Assembly: GCF_024323335.1 (NCBI RefSeq) | Contig: NC_066580.1 | Span: forward strand, 257,276,977-257,340,976 | From: Lathyrus oleraceus | Lineage: Eukaryota > Streptophyta > Magnoliopsida > Fabales > Fabaceae | Direction of reading: 5' to 3' | DNA: 64,000 nucleotides | Shown: positions 11,851-23,626 of the stretch, one piece after another | How positions within the stretch are numbered: position 1 is the first letter of the stretch | Layout of the letters: each line of letters begins with the position of its first letter | Program-made: the position numbers and the translations under genes | The notes under the pieces: model-generated | The model's database searches: none | Told to the model about the DNA's origin: nothing | The model's input: the letters and a program-made list of their open reading frames with translations, nothing else

Positions 11851-14800
11851 ATGGACCAGGTACAGAAAGAGCTGGCTGATATGCGTGAAAGGGTGGATCA
11901 GTTCATGACATTGATGACTGGTATGGCAGAAGGCCAGGAAAAGCTGAGGGAATTGGTTGAGCAACCGAGGCCCGATCCAGAGGTAGAGATACCAAATGCT
12001 GAGGGAAACCCTGGTAACTCTGGGAACGCTGATAACCCTGTGAACACTGGTAACGCGGGTAACGCAATTGCTGATGGAAACCCGGGTAATGTTGGCAACG
12101 CGGGGAATGTTGGAAATGGCATTGGCGGAAGGTACAATGTGAATCAAGGAATTCGGATTAACGGGCGCCCCGTTACTGAAGATTATCAGTATGATTAATT
12201 CTCTTTGCACGACGAAGCCCACGAGACCACTTGCCGTATGGATGAGCTTGCTGAGAAGCTCAAATCTTTGGAGTCTCAAAATTCCTTAGGTTTTGATGTC
12301 ACAAATCTTGGTCTGGTTCAGGGAGTAAGGATTCCTCACAAGTTCAAACCCCCTACTTTTGAGAAATACAACGGGGCTTCTTGCCCACGCACTCATCTCC
12401 AATCTTATTTGGGAAGGTTGGGAGCTCACACGGAAGATGAAAAGTTGTGGATGTACTATTTTGAAGACAATCTAACCGGAGCTTCTCGTGAATGGTATTC
12501 TCATTTGTCTCGTACTACCATCAAGAGCTGGAAAGACTTGGCAGAGGCTTTTGTCAAGCAATATCAATACAACTTGGACATGGCTCCAAATCGGACCTTG
12601 TTGCAAGGAATGTCTCAGACTGCCAAGGAGACCTTTAGAGAATATGCTCAGCGTTGGAGACAAATTGCTGCGTCCGTCCAACCCCCTATGTCTGAAAGGG
12701 AGATGGCGGACATGTTCATGAACACTCTTCAAGGCAATTATACTGAGAGATTGGTTGCTTGCCCGTCAATCAACTTTGCAAAGATAGTAATTGCTGGAGA
12801 AAGAATCGAGAGTCTGTTGAAGATGGGCCGAATTCAAGACAATAGTGCTTCCAGCTCATCAGGTCCCAAGAAACCGTTTGCTGGTAACGGTCAGCGAAGA
12901 AGAGAAGGCGAGACAAGCGTTGTGTATGCCGGCAGAGGCAGGGGCAGAGGACGCCCTAATTATTATCAAGATCAAGTGGCCACAGTCACTATTCCAATAC
13001 CTGCTCCTCAACAGTAACAACAACCGCAGTATCATCCGCAACAGCAACCCAGGTACAACAATCAACAACAAAGAGGTAATTCGGGTCAGCAGAGACACTA
13101 TCAACAACGTCCAAGGCAGACGGACCGGGTCATTGAGCCAATCCCAATGCCTTATTCCGTATTACTTCCCAGGATGATTGACCTGAATATGGTTACGTTA
13201 AGAACTCTGGCCCCACCAATCGATCCCAATAATTTTCCTAGAGGTTATGATATCAACGCCAGATGTGCTTTTCACTCCAACGCACCTGGCCATACTACAG
13301 ATCATTGCAAGGCTTTCCAGCTAAAGGTACAAGATTTGAGAGATGCCAAGGCTATCAATTTTTCTCCGGTGCCTAATGTTATCCAAAACCCGATGCCACC
13401 CCACGGCGGGCAGAGGATTAATGTTGTTGATGGTGGGGAAACTTTGAATTTGGTTTCTGATGTGACTGAAGTAAAGACTTCGCTATCGGTGGTTAAAGAC
13501 CAACTTTTGAAAGGACAGATTTTCCCGGGCTTTGGGAAAGAGTGCAGAAATTGTCAAGCTGCCGAGAACGGATGTGACAGTTTGAGAAGGGGTATTCAGC
13601 AACTGATAGACGAAGGTTGTCTTCAGTTCAATCAAACCCGTCCAGTGAAGAATGATGTGTCGACAGTGACGATTTATTTCACTCCTGAAGAAATATATGT
13701 TCCCGAGAGACCCGCTCCGACAACAATATATTTCCCAGAAAGTACAGAACCAACAACGGTGAACATCGAAAGTCCAGCACCAGTTACAATTTACTTTGAC
13801 AGCCCTCAACCGGCTTTGGATAGTCCGGTCACCATCACAATACCAGGACCTGTTCCGTATGAGAAAGACAGTGCTATCCCGTGGCACTATGGGGCTGATA
13901 TCTACTTCCAGGGGCGGAAAATTAACGATGAAGACATTGACATTGGTAGCTCCGCTAATGTTGGAGGGGTTGGTGGCTTCACTCGCAGTGGACGCCTATT
14001 TGCACCATCAACATTGCGCACGAATACTGAAGCTGAGGCAGCTGCCAAGGCTAAAGGAAAATAGGTAGCCACCGAAGAGGTTACTACTGAGGAAGCTCCT
14101 CCTAAGACCGCATTCGAGAAAGAAGTGGATGAGTTTATGAGGATTATCAAGAAAAGTGACTACAAGGTAGTCGACCAGCTAAATCAGACACCCTCGAAGA
14201 TCTCCATTCTCTCATTATTGATGTGCTCTCAGGCGCACAGAGTAGCCTTGTTGAAAGTACTGAATATGGCCTATGTTCCACCAGAGATAACTGTTAACCA
14301 GCTGGAGTCGGTAGTTTCAAATGTAAACGCTAGCCATGGGCTAGGTTTCACCAACTATGACCTGACATCTGAGGGCAGGAATCACAACAAGGCTTTACAT
14401 ATCACAATGGAATGCAAAGGGGCGGTGCTTTCCCATGTTTTGGTTGATACAGGCTCTTCTCTGAATGTTCTCTTAAAGAAAGCCTTAATGAAGTTGGATT
14501 GCGATGGCATCATCCTGAGGCCAAGTAATTTAGTTGTAAGGGCTTTTGATGGCTCAAAGAGATCTGTCTTTGGCGAAGTTGAGTTGCCAATTAAGATTGG
14601 ACCGCAGGTGTTTAAGAGCACCTTTTATGTGATGGATATCCAGCCTGTCTATAGCTGTCTGCTAGGGCGGCCCTGGATTCATGTTGCTGGTGTTGTTACT
14701 TCTACTCTCCACCAAAAGCTCAAATATGAACTAGAAGGTCAGGTCGTCACTGTCTGTGGTGAAGAGGATATTTTTGTTAGCCACCTGTCTACATTTAAGT

Positions 14801-15228
14801 ATGTGGAGATGGATAGCGAGATGCATGAGATGCTGTGTCAGGGCTTTGAACCCATAAACATCAGTGAGGTCGCGCCCGAAGCTGTCTTTTCACCTAAGTC
14901 CGAGAAGGTCGGGACTTCTATCTCTTCATACAAGCAAGCTGTTGAAGTGGTTAAAGCTGGTAAGGCCCAAGGCTGGGGCAAATTTGTGGAGCCAATCATC
15001 AAAGAAGACAAGTTTGGATTGGGGTATACTCCGGGGTCTCAGAAGAACGAAGCCGGTACTTTCTCCAGCGGGGGTTTGGTTTCTCCCCACATCGTCAATG
15101 CTGTAGATGAAGACAAGGCTGACGGTGACTGTGACTTAGATAGCTGGATTCGCCCGTGTGTCCCGGGAGAAAAGCTCAACAATTGGTCGTCTGAAAAAGT
15201 CGTCCGGGTTTCTCTACTGAAAGAGTAA
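11851..15228 (+). pseudogene. Element B gag-protease, three in-frame stops
   Basis: One frame runs from ATG 11851 to TAA 15226-15228 with stops at 12196 (TAA), 13015 (TAA) and 14062 (TAG). Order: a short coiled coil (MDQVQKELADMRERVDQF); a Gly/Asn-rich repeat linker (about residues 50-90, units like GNAGNVGN); the retrotransposon capsid domain (about 12330-12810; 'YFEDNLTGASREWYSHLS', 'FVKQYQYNLDMAPN'); a Gln-rich linker; and a zinc-knuckle-like C-x2-H-x5-H-x4-C (13264-13308). Then comes a Cys-rich segment, the retropepsin with LVDTGSS (about 14440-14460) and 'LLGRPWIH', and a Gly-rich tail (GWGKF...GLGY) resembling a G-patch. The 13015 stop sits in a Gln run (CAG TAA CAA), pointing to a former CAA. 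Apart from the stops the frame is preserved, so decay is recent. Confidence 0.9.
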
Positions 15229-15507
15229 TTTTTATTGTTTTCCTTTTATTACATGCATAATAAAGTCTTACACTTTGCCCAAGGTGTAATGACTCATTTG
15301 TAGGGCCATCCATTTAGTTACATTTCACAATTATTTTCATCATCAATAAAGGACAGCTTTTGCAAACAATTTTGTGTTCTCTTTCTTTCAATTATTTTTT
15401 TACTTTTACAGAAAAAAAACCAATAAAAATGGCAATGTTTCTTTTTCGTTTTTCTTTCCAAAAAAAAAATCTCGTTCTAAGGTAAAGCATGATCCTCCAT
15501 CATGCAG
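15225..15507 (+). other. Element B intron between gag-pro and pol (putative)
   Basis: The donor G|TAATT at 15225 carries the gag-pro stop TAA (15226-15228). The preferred acceptor CATCATGCAG ends at 15507, by likeness to CATTATGCAG in A and C. A second acceptor, TACTTTTACAG ending 15411, keeps the same frame because the two are 96 bp apart. Either joins gag-pro to pol in frame. Confidence 0.6.
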
Positions 15508-18500
15508 AGATGATCACCCGGATCTCACTGCTAACGACACTGTTATGGCCAAGTATGACTTCAACAATCCTATCTATCAAGCCGAAGAAGGAGTTGAGGA
15601 AGATTGTGAATTGCCTAAAGAGTTAGCTAGGTTGTTGAAACAGGAGGACCGAGCTATTACACCTTATCAGGAGGTGATTGAGACCGTCAACATTGGTACC
15701 GAAGACGACAAGAAAGAAATCAAGATTGGGGCCAGTCTACAGGCCAAGGTGAAAGAACAGTTGATCAGTTTGCTTCGTGAGTACGTCGACATCTTTGCTT
15801 GGTCCTATCAAGATATGCCAGGTTTGGATACGGACATCGTTGTGCACCGGTTACCGTTGAATGAAGATATGCCGCCGGTGAAGCAGAAGTTACGCCGAAC
15901 TCATCCTAACATGGCAATGAAAATCAAAGAAGAAGTTCAGAAACAGTGGGACGCAGGGTTTCTCGCTGTGGCCAGTTACCCACCATGGGTTGCCAATATC
16001 GTACCAGTACCCAAGAAGGATGGCAAAGTACGGATGTGCGTCGATTACAGAGATCTGAATAGAGCTAGTCCGAAAGACGACTTCCCATTACCTCACATCG
16101 ATGTTTTGGTTGATAACACAGCTCAGTTCTCCGTATATTCTTTCATGGATCGTTTCTCCGGTTATAATCAGATCAGGATGGCGCCGGAAGACATGGAGAA
16201 AACGACATTCATCACACCATGGGGTACCTTCTGTTACAAGGTCATGCCTTTTGGGTTGAAGAACGCAGGGGCAACGTACCAACGGGCTATGGTAACACTT
16301 TTTCATGATATGACTCACAAAGAGATCGAATGCTATGTGGATGATATGATTGCCAAGTCCCGAACAGAAGAAGAACATCTGGACAATCTGCAAAAGTTGT
16401 TTGAACGTCTGAGAAAGTTCAAGTTAAGGCTGAATCCGAACAAGTGCACTTTTGGAGTGTGAACTGGTAAGCTGTTAGGTTTCGTTGTAAGTGAAAAAGG
16501 AATAGAGGTAGATCCTGCGAAAGTAAAAGCTATTCAAGAAATGCCTGCACCTAAAACAGAAAGAGAGGTTCGTGGCTTCCTGGGCAGATTGAACTACATT
16601 TCAAGGTTCATATCTAATCTTACAGCCACATGCGAGCCATTGTTCAAAATGCTAAGAAAAGAGCGAGAGGTCAGGTGGAATGATGATTGTCAGAAAGCTT
16701 TTGAAAGAATAAAAGAGTATTTGCAGGAGCCCCCGATTCTAATGCCTCCAGCAGAGGGAAGACTGTTGATCATGTACTTGACGGTGTTAGAAGGGTCAAT
16801 GGGTTGTGTGCTCGGTCAGCATGACGAGTCAGGTCGAAAAGAGCATGCAATATACTACCTTAGCAAAAAGTTTACCGACTGTGAACAAAGATACTCACTG
16901 CTCGAGAAAACTTGTTGCGCTTTGGCATGGGCTGCTCGCCGACTAAGACAATATATGTTGACTCACACGACTCTATTGATATCAAAGATGGATCCAGTCA
17001 AGTATATTTTTGAAAAGCCAGCGCTTATCGGAAGGGTTGCTAGGTGGCAAATGATACTGACAGAGTATGACATCCAATACACTTCACAAAAAGCCATCAA
17101 AGGAAGTGTCTTGTCAGACTATATTGCAGAGAAACCGATTGATGATTACCAACCTATGAGGTTCGACTTTCCTGATGAGGACATCATGTTTCTCAAATCG
17201 AAAGATTGCGAGGAACCACTCCCGAAGGAGGGGCCTGACCCTGAATCCAAATGGATTATGATGTTTGATGGGGCGGTCAATGTCAATGGTCGCGGAGTTG
17301 GTGCAGTGTTGATCACGCCGGAGGGGGTTTATATGCCATTTTGTGCCAGAATAACTTTTCCTTGCACCAACAATGAAGCCGAATACGAAGCTTGTATCCT
17401 AGGACTTGAGGAAGCCATCAACCTACGGATTAAAACCCTGGATGTATACGGGGATTCAACTCTGGTCATCAATCAAACCAATGGGAAATGGTATACACAT
17501 CAGCCTCATTTGGTTCCTTACAGAGACTATACGAGAAGATTGTTGACTTTCTTTACGACGATGAAGCTGCATTACAATCCTCATGAAGAAAACCAATTTG
17601 CTGATGCTTTGGCTACCTTGTCTTCGATGATTAAGGTGCTATGTTGGAACTACGTACCCAAAATTGATGTATCTCGACTTGACATACCCGCCTATGTGTT
17701 TGCTGCCGATGCAGTATCTGATGATAAGCCGTGGTATCATGATATCAAGCATTTCCTGAAGAGTCAAGAGTACCCAACTAGGGCGTCTTCGAACGATAAG
17801 AAGACGTTGAGGAGGTTAGCCGGTAGCTTCTTTCTGAACTCAGATGATACTCTGTACAAGCAAAATTTCGACATGGTCTTGCTCAGATGTGTGGACAAGC
17901 AAGAAACGGGCATGTTAACGCAAGAAGTACATGAGGGATCTTTCGGTACCCATGCCGGAGGACATGCAATGGCTAAGAAGTTGTTAAGATCGGGGTATTA
18001 TTGGTTAACAATGGAGGCAGACTGTTGCGCATACGCCCGAAAGTGTCACAAGTGCCAGGTTTACGCAGATAAAGTGCATATCCCTCCAAGCCCATTGAAT
18101 GTCATGTCGTCACCTTGGCCGGGGCATTGATGTGATTGGCAAGATTGAGCCGACTGCTTCCAACAGCCATAGATTCATTTTGGTCGCTATTGATTACTTC
18201 ACCAAGTGGGTGGAAGCAGCATCCTATGCGAATGTTACGAAGCAGGTGGTAGCCAGATTTCTGAAAAGAGATATCATCTGCAGATACGGAGTTCCCGAGC
18301 GGATCATTACTGATAATGGTTCGAATCTCAATAACAAAATGATGGCAGAGCTTTGCCGGGACTTCAAAATCGAGCATCACAATTCTTCCCCTTACAGGCC
18401 AAAGATGAATGGCGTTGTTAAGGCAGCTAACAAGAATATTAAGAAGATTGTGCAAAAGATGGTGGTAACATACAAGGACTGGCATGAGATGTTACCGTTT

Positions 18501-18971
18501 GCATTACATGGGTATCGAACTTCAATTAGAACATCCACCAGGGAAACACCTTATCAGCTTGTGTATGGCATGGAAGCAGTTCTTCCGGTTGAAGTCGAAA
18601 TTCCTTCTTTGCGGGTCCTGATGGATGTTAAGCTGGGCGAAGCAGAATAGGTCCGTTCTCGATACAATCAACTGAGCCTAGTTGAGGAAAAGAGACTAGC
18701 AGCTATATGCCATGGCCAACTATATCAAAGACGAATGAAGAGAGCATTTGATTAGAAAGTGCGCCCTCGGGAGTATCAAGTCGGTGAATTGGTACTCAAA
18801 AGAATTCTTCCTCCCAACACAGATCACAGGGGCAAATGGACACCGAACTATGAGGGGCCATACGTGGTTAAAAGGGTTTTCTCTGGCGGAGCTTTGATGC
18901 TAACAACCATGGATGACGAAGACTTCCCATCCCCTGTCAACTCAGACGCAGTTAAAAAATACTTCGCATAA
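15508..18971 (+). pseudogene. Element B pol: RT, RNase H, archaeal RNase H, integrase; broken
   Basis: RT has 'DRFSGYNQIRMAPED' and YVDD at 16334-16345. RNase H has 'AIYYLSKKFTDCEQRYS'. The archaeal-type RNase H has FDG (about 17267), 'NEAEYEA', YGDS and 'ENQFADALA', so its acidic residues are all present. Integrase has the HHCC zinc region (about 17930-18065), the DDE core and the C-terminal 'GKWTPNYEGPYVVKR'. Breaks: TGA at 16460-16462, an 11-bp deletion relative to C at about 18121 just before the first catalytic Asp (frame change), TAG at 18648 where C has Trp, and TAG at 18753. The third catalytic residue is Lys (18420-18422, NGVVKAANK) where A, C and D have Glu. The end is TAA 18969-18971. 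RT through archaeal RNase H looks otherwise sound. Confidence 0.92.
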
Positions 18972-18979
18972 TTGACCCG

Positions 18980-19146
18980 CTGGACAAAAGAAAAAGAGTC
19001 CAGGCAAAAAGGGGCATCCCAAAAAAAAATAAAAATAAAAAAATAATAATAATAATAAATGTACACCCGGTGAGTCGAAAACCCGAAAGGGCGGCTCAGG
19101 CAAAAAAGGGTATCCCGGTGGATTGAAAACCCAAAAGGGCGGTCCA
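18980..19146 (+). repeat. Post-pol hairpin repeats, element B
   Basis: CTGGAC/GTCCAG (18980-18985, 18998-19003). TGAG/CTCA (19071-19074, 19095-19098) enclosing CCC-GAAA-GGG (19082-19091). TGGA/TCCA (19119-19122, 19143-19146) enclosing CCC-AAAA-GGG. Each unit is followed by a GCAAAA word. The same architecture follows pol in A, C and D. Confidence 0.85.
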
Positions 19147-20149
19147 CGCAAAAGAGGGAATAAGCGAATGACTGCGATCTAAGTTTATCCGTGTTATATC
19201 ACCGTTTCATTCAATTCGGCAATCTTCGAAGGTTAAAGATCGACTAATCATCCACTTCAGAAAGCAAGATGAGCAGAGCGTCTTGAGGTCATACGAGCCA
19301 TAGCAGAGTCGAAACTCAGTGGGACCCCGTATCCACATTGCCATTAGGATAGTTTTCTTTTGTTCAATTTATAGCGATCGCCTCTTTTCAGGGATTAGCT
19401 TCCTGATGTACTCGCCTATTCCTGGCACAAATTTTTCAACCAATAAAAGTCGAATAATTCAGTTAAAGAGCCTCTTTATTTTTCATTTATCAGTTTGTTT
19501 GCAAAAGATGTCTGAATCTTTGATGAAACATATTGCATCTGAACATGATGGTGGCTTTTGCAGATGATTTGCACAGGAAAACATTTAAAATTGCTTTGAA
19601 TGTGCTTAATCCCGGACGGTGAATTCAAACCGAGTAATTCGCCGGGGACATACGTGTGTGATTGCAGGTCACAGGAACCAGATGCCAAGTCATGAATCCT
19701 CATCCCCAAGAGGTTGACAAAGTCTCTCCTCAGCAGAGCGTGTCCCCCAGTAGAGTTGCACCTTGTATCCTCAGCAACAGCAGAGTAGTTGCATACCCAA
19801 CAGACAAGAGGGTGGTGTCCCCAGTGTTCATCCCATTCCCCAACAGATTATTTTTTAACAGATTTGTTTTGATCCTCAACCTGAGGACGATTAGAAAGTT
19901 CATACTCCCCCAGCAAGGTCAACTTTTCAAAAAAAAAGGAGGGCCGATTTATTTTCGATGGCTCCCCGGTCCCGGCAGACGGATCATTCCTCACAGAGCA
20001 TTCAAGGATTGATACAGCGATTCGTTCCCTACCGGAGTTTGCTTCCCCAAGCAGATTTCTTTTTGCACCATGCATAACATTTGCATTTGCATGCATATCT
20101 AGCATACACATAAGCTGATAAACAGGTTCTTCAAAGCAGACTGAAGAAT

Positions 20150-21015
20150 TCTCTCACAACCAAAGTCATGAGATTCAGCCAGAGGATCAAGTGTGCGTGA
20201 TCCAGCATGAGGGTCATTTCGAAGACTCGGCCTGAGAATCGTTTTCCAATGAGCCAGCCTAAGGTTTAATTTGAAGATTCAGCCAGAGAGTCGCCTACAA
20301 GCGTTATTTCCCCAGCAAGCCAGCCAGAGGGATAGATTGACAGCTCAACAGAAAATCAACCTACAAGAGGATCCAGCCCGCGGATCGCAATTTAAAAACA
20401 AAGTCTAATTGAAGAGTCGTTACAACATGTTCTAGCCTGAAGAATATATACGAAGCCCAAAAGGTGGAATATTCTCGAAGCTGCATATCTAATATGAAGA
20501 TTGGGTGTAGATTTCGAAAGAGGGTCAACCAGCGCATGCCTCAGATACGAGATCCTGATGATGGGAATTTATCATCAAAACAATCCAGATCTAGCCAGAA
20601 GATCGTAGTCAGGTCTAGCCCGAAGACCGAGAATAGATTCAGCCAGAGAATCGAAACAAAGAAGATCTAGCCAGAAGATCGAAGTCAGGTCTAGCCCGAA
20701 GACCGAGAATAGATTCAGCCAGAGAATCAAAGAGAATAGATTCAGCCAGAGAATCGAAACAAAATAGATCTAGCCAGAAGATCGAAGTCGGGTCTAGCCC
20801 GAAGACCGAAAACAGATTCATCCAGAGAATCGAAACAAAGAAGATCTAGCCAAAAGATTGAAGTAGATCTAGCCAGAAGATCAAAATCGTATCCAGCCCG
20901 AGGATCAAAATTAATACCCAACCAAAGGACTAAATTGAGTATAGATTCAGCCAGAGGATCGAAACTCCAGATTAAGTCAGAAGACTGATTCAGATTCAGC
21001 CAAAGGATCGGAAGG
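20150..21015 (+). repeat. Array of short 7-nt-loop hairpins, element B 3' UTR
   Basis: Repeated units of stem5-AGCC(A/C)GA-stem5' with changing but complementary stems: GATCC/GGATC (20370-20386), GATCT/AGATC (20664-20680), GGTCT/AGACC (20688-20704), GATTC/GAATC (20712-20728) and more. About fifteen to twenty units, with irregular spacing; those between about 20570 and 20900 are the most regular. Confidence 0.85.
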
Positions 21016-21160
21016 AAAATAAATAGCGCAGTGTATTTCAGCATTTTTGTGGTGTTCTCGGAATGCAAATTTTCGGTCTGTCTTTGGTATTCAATCAGAG
21101 CTCACCCTGTTTGTCTGATAAGTTGTTCGCTTTCATCCTGCTCGGGTTAGCTGATGATTG

Positions 21161-21172
21161 AATAAGGGCAGC
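21161..21172 (+). promoter_or_regulatory. Polypurine tract, element B
   Basis: AATAAGGGCAGC sits directly before the 3' LTR, where plus-strand DNA synthesis is primed. It matches AATAGGGGCAGT (A), AATAGGGGCATC (C) and ACAGGGGCAGC (D). Confidence 0.8.
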
Positions 21173-23621
21173 TGTAACACCCCAAAATTTTCCCTCCTCA
21201 TTCATGCATTCATTTTAGGTCATTTAACATTTCATATTGCATTTCATCATGTCAATCAGAATCAGATCCAAGAAGCTTGAACATCATCCAAGACACTTTG
21301 TCGGTTCTATCCGGGTGATCAGTCAACACAACGGAAAGACTTGAGTTACTTCCAACAGGGGTCTATTCATCATTCAGAATGCTAATCTTGAAGGAGCAAA
21401 AATCTGTTCATGAGCTGTCGTGCTCGCTAGGCGAGCAGAATGGTTCGCCTAGCGAATCTGAACTGTCATGCTCGCTAAGCGAGCAGATCCTTCGCTAGGC
21501 GAAGCCCACACGTTTTGAGAAAAATAACAGAAAGTCATGGGCTTGAGTTGCCCTCATTTAAGCCCACCAAGCCACGAAAATCAGGTTATAGATACTAGAG
21601 TTTCAGTGGAACAAAAGGAGAAAGGAGGGAGAGAAGGAGAGAGACGAACTAATCTGCAGCAGCCTCTAGACAGCTCTGAAAAGTTCACTCTGACTCACAC
21701 ACTTTTTCACCTCCGTCTCACGCAAACCCTAACATTACTTTGCAAACCCAGTCGTGCCATTCGATTTTAATCGATCCCTTTAATCAGGTTTGCCCTTATT
21801 CCCATTACCCTATGCTTTCAATTTCAATTCTCTGAATGTATGAGGTATCATTAGGTTTTGCCCACGGGTTTAGATATGCATGAATGTATAAAACAATACT
21901 TTGAATGTTTAATCACTTAATTTCTGAAATGGAGACCACGGGGTTTGGGGTTTCGGAGATCGTACTATTATCCATGAAGAACCCAAAACCCACAGGCGCT
22001 CGCTAGCACCTCGCTAGGCGAGCACACAGCGAAGCTTCACTAAGCTTTCGCTAAGCGAAGCAGCAGCGATCGCGAGAGCAGTACTTTTCTGTTTGCTCTA
22101 ATTTGTTTTGTATTTGTCATGGAATTGCTTTCTCCTGATTCCATCCTGTTACTCTAACCTGTTTGCTGAGTTTTTGTGAGGGCTAACATGACTTTTGAAG
22201 AGACAGCTTGCTCGGTATTCCACTTTATTTGTGGGATACCATCTGGAGAGTTATTCCGATTACTTTGCTGACTTGCTTTCTTGTTAGTGCTAGCTTAAGA
22301 GATCACCGGGTTTCTTGCTTCGTTAGTTGCTATTACTTCGGATTTTTATCCGTGCGGTAGATCTCTTGATCACTTTATTTTTTCCCGCATTTTACCGCTT
22401 TCTTAGCTGGAATACCTCGATAGAAGGCAATGTTTTTGTGTGTTTACTTTTGTGCCCGAAGACCTCCCAGAAGAGGCACCAGTGCTAAAGACCTCCATGA
22501 AGAGGCAATTGACGGATAAAAGGGATTAGTAGTCAATCCCCTGTTATTCAGTGCGTCGTTCTTTAAGATCACACTACGTGTCGATGCTTCAGAACAAAAG
22601 CTCAAGATCTTTTGTCCGGCCTGTCAGTGGAGAGGGTTCCATCTTTCTGAACCCCCACGCCTTGTCATGAGCTCACCCTGTCCAGGGTTAAGAGCTATGA
22701 GGTCTTATCCTCATTACCCTTTTGATCTTCTCACCCTGACGTTCAGTGTCAGTGGTTAAGAGCCCTGTTGATTACCCTCCCATGGCTTGTTTGTCGAGGT
22801 TGATATGACCCCTCTTGAATAAAGCCCTACCCATGTATGTTTGAGCCCCTTGCTGGCGTGTTTACTTTATGCATGTTTGTTTTGTATGGGGTGATCGTCT
22901 CCCCATAGGATTGCTAGGCTTCGTATAGTCTCCCGTTTGCATGTCAATTAAGGTAGCACGGTTCCTTCGTCTAGGACTTCCTTTTTGCATGAGCATCCCT
23001 AAAACACAAACAAACTCATCGATTTTTCTTCTCCTAAGAACACGTTTACTCCTTCTACTACAGGCGAGTAAGTCTCCAAAGGTCGAGCATCCGGTAGATT
23101 GCGTAGGAACGTCGTTCGCCCAAAACCAACCCCGTAGTTAGCCGAACTACGTTTTTCTCTGATTCTCATTCCAGATGAGATACGTAGGCATAAGACGCGA
23201 TGTCTTATCGAGCACACTCCCCTTTAACCCATAGGTAGCCGAGCTACGAAGACTCTGATTCTCATATTCAGATGAGATACGTATGCAGTGGATGCGACAT
23301 CCGCGAGAGCCATTTTCTTTTGACCCCCCTTTTAGTAAATAGTACATTAGATAAACCCACACCCTTTAGACAAGAACAACAAGAGTGGATCCCGTAGAGT
23401 ACTACGGATGCGTAGGGGTGCTAATACCTTCCCTTCGCATAATCGACTCCCGAACCCAAGATTTGGTTGTGACGCCTTGTCTTTTCCTTTCCTTTTCCCA
23501 GGTTTACTTCGAGCATTTCCTTTCCCTCCCTTGGGATAAATAACGCACGGTGGCGACTCTTCTGTCTTTTCCTTCTTTGCGGGTTGTTTTTTTCACACTC
23601 CTATTTTTTTAGGTTGCGACA
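21173..23621 (+). repeat. Element B 3' LTR
   Basis: 2449 bp, TGTAACACC to TTGCGACA, about 96-97 % identical by eye to the 5' LTR. The main length difference is about 29 bp of extra palindromic sequence at 22035-22080. The TATA box is altered to TATAGATA. It is followed by the CCCGG duplication. Confidence 0.95.
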
Positions 23622-23626
23622 CCCGG
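23622..23626. repeat. Target-site duplication of element B, right copy
   Basis: CCCGG follows the 3' LTR end GCGACA and matches 6457-6461. Element A coding continues from here. Confidence 0.95.

Larger units (their letters stand above)
18972..21172 (+). other. Element B 3' UTR
   Basis: 2.2 kb with no supported coding. It starts with three hairpins of the post-pol family (18980-19003, 19071-19098, 19119-19146), with an A/T simple repeat (AATAAT, about 19020-19061) between the first two. A middle part (about 19150-20150) has scattered CCCCAGNNGAG-like words, and the 3' part is an array of 7-nt-loop hairpins (about 20150-21015). The polypurine tract ends it. Confidence 0.85.
6462..23621 (+). 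mobile_element. Element B: complete 17.16-kb Tat/Ogre LTR retrotransposon
   Basis: It is bounded by LTRs of 2421 and 2449 bp and the duplication CCCGG. Order: 5' LTR, primer-binding site, leader, ORF1, gag-pro, intron, RT-RH-aRH-INT, repetitive 3' UTR, polypurine tract, 3' LTR. By eye the LTRs differ at about 80 positions (about 3.3 %). With the commonly used plant LTR rate of 1.3e-8 per site per year that gives roughly 1.3 million years, a rough figure only. ORF1, gag-pro and pol together carry seven in-frame stops and one 11-bp deletion, so this copy is not autonomous now. Confidence 0.95.

Noticed and set aside
10061..14064. Stop codons in B as translational read-through signals
   Set aside because: They lie at different places from those in C, are C-to-T type, and one falls within a Gln run. 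Decay is simpler.
18112..18132. Programmed frameshift in B integrase
   Set aside because: No slippery site is visible, and comparison with C shows a plain 11-bp loss inside a domain.
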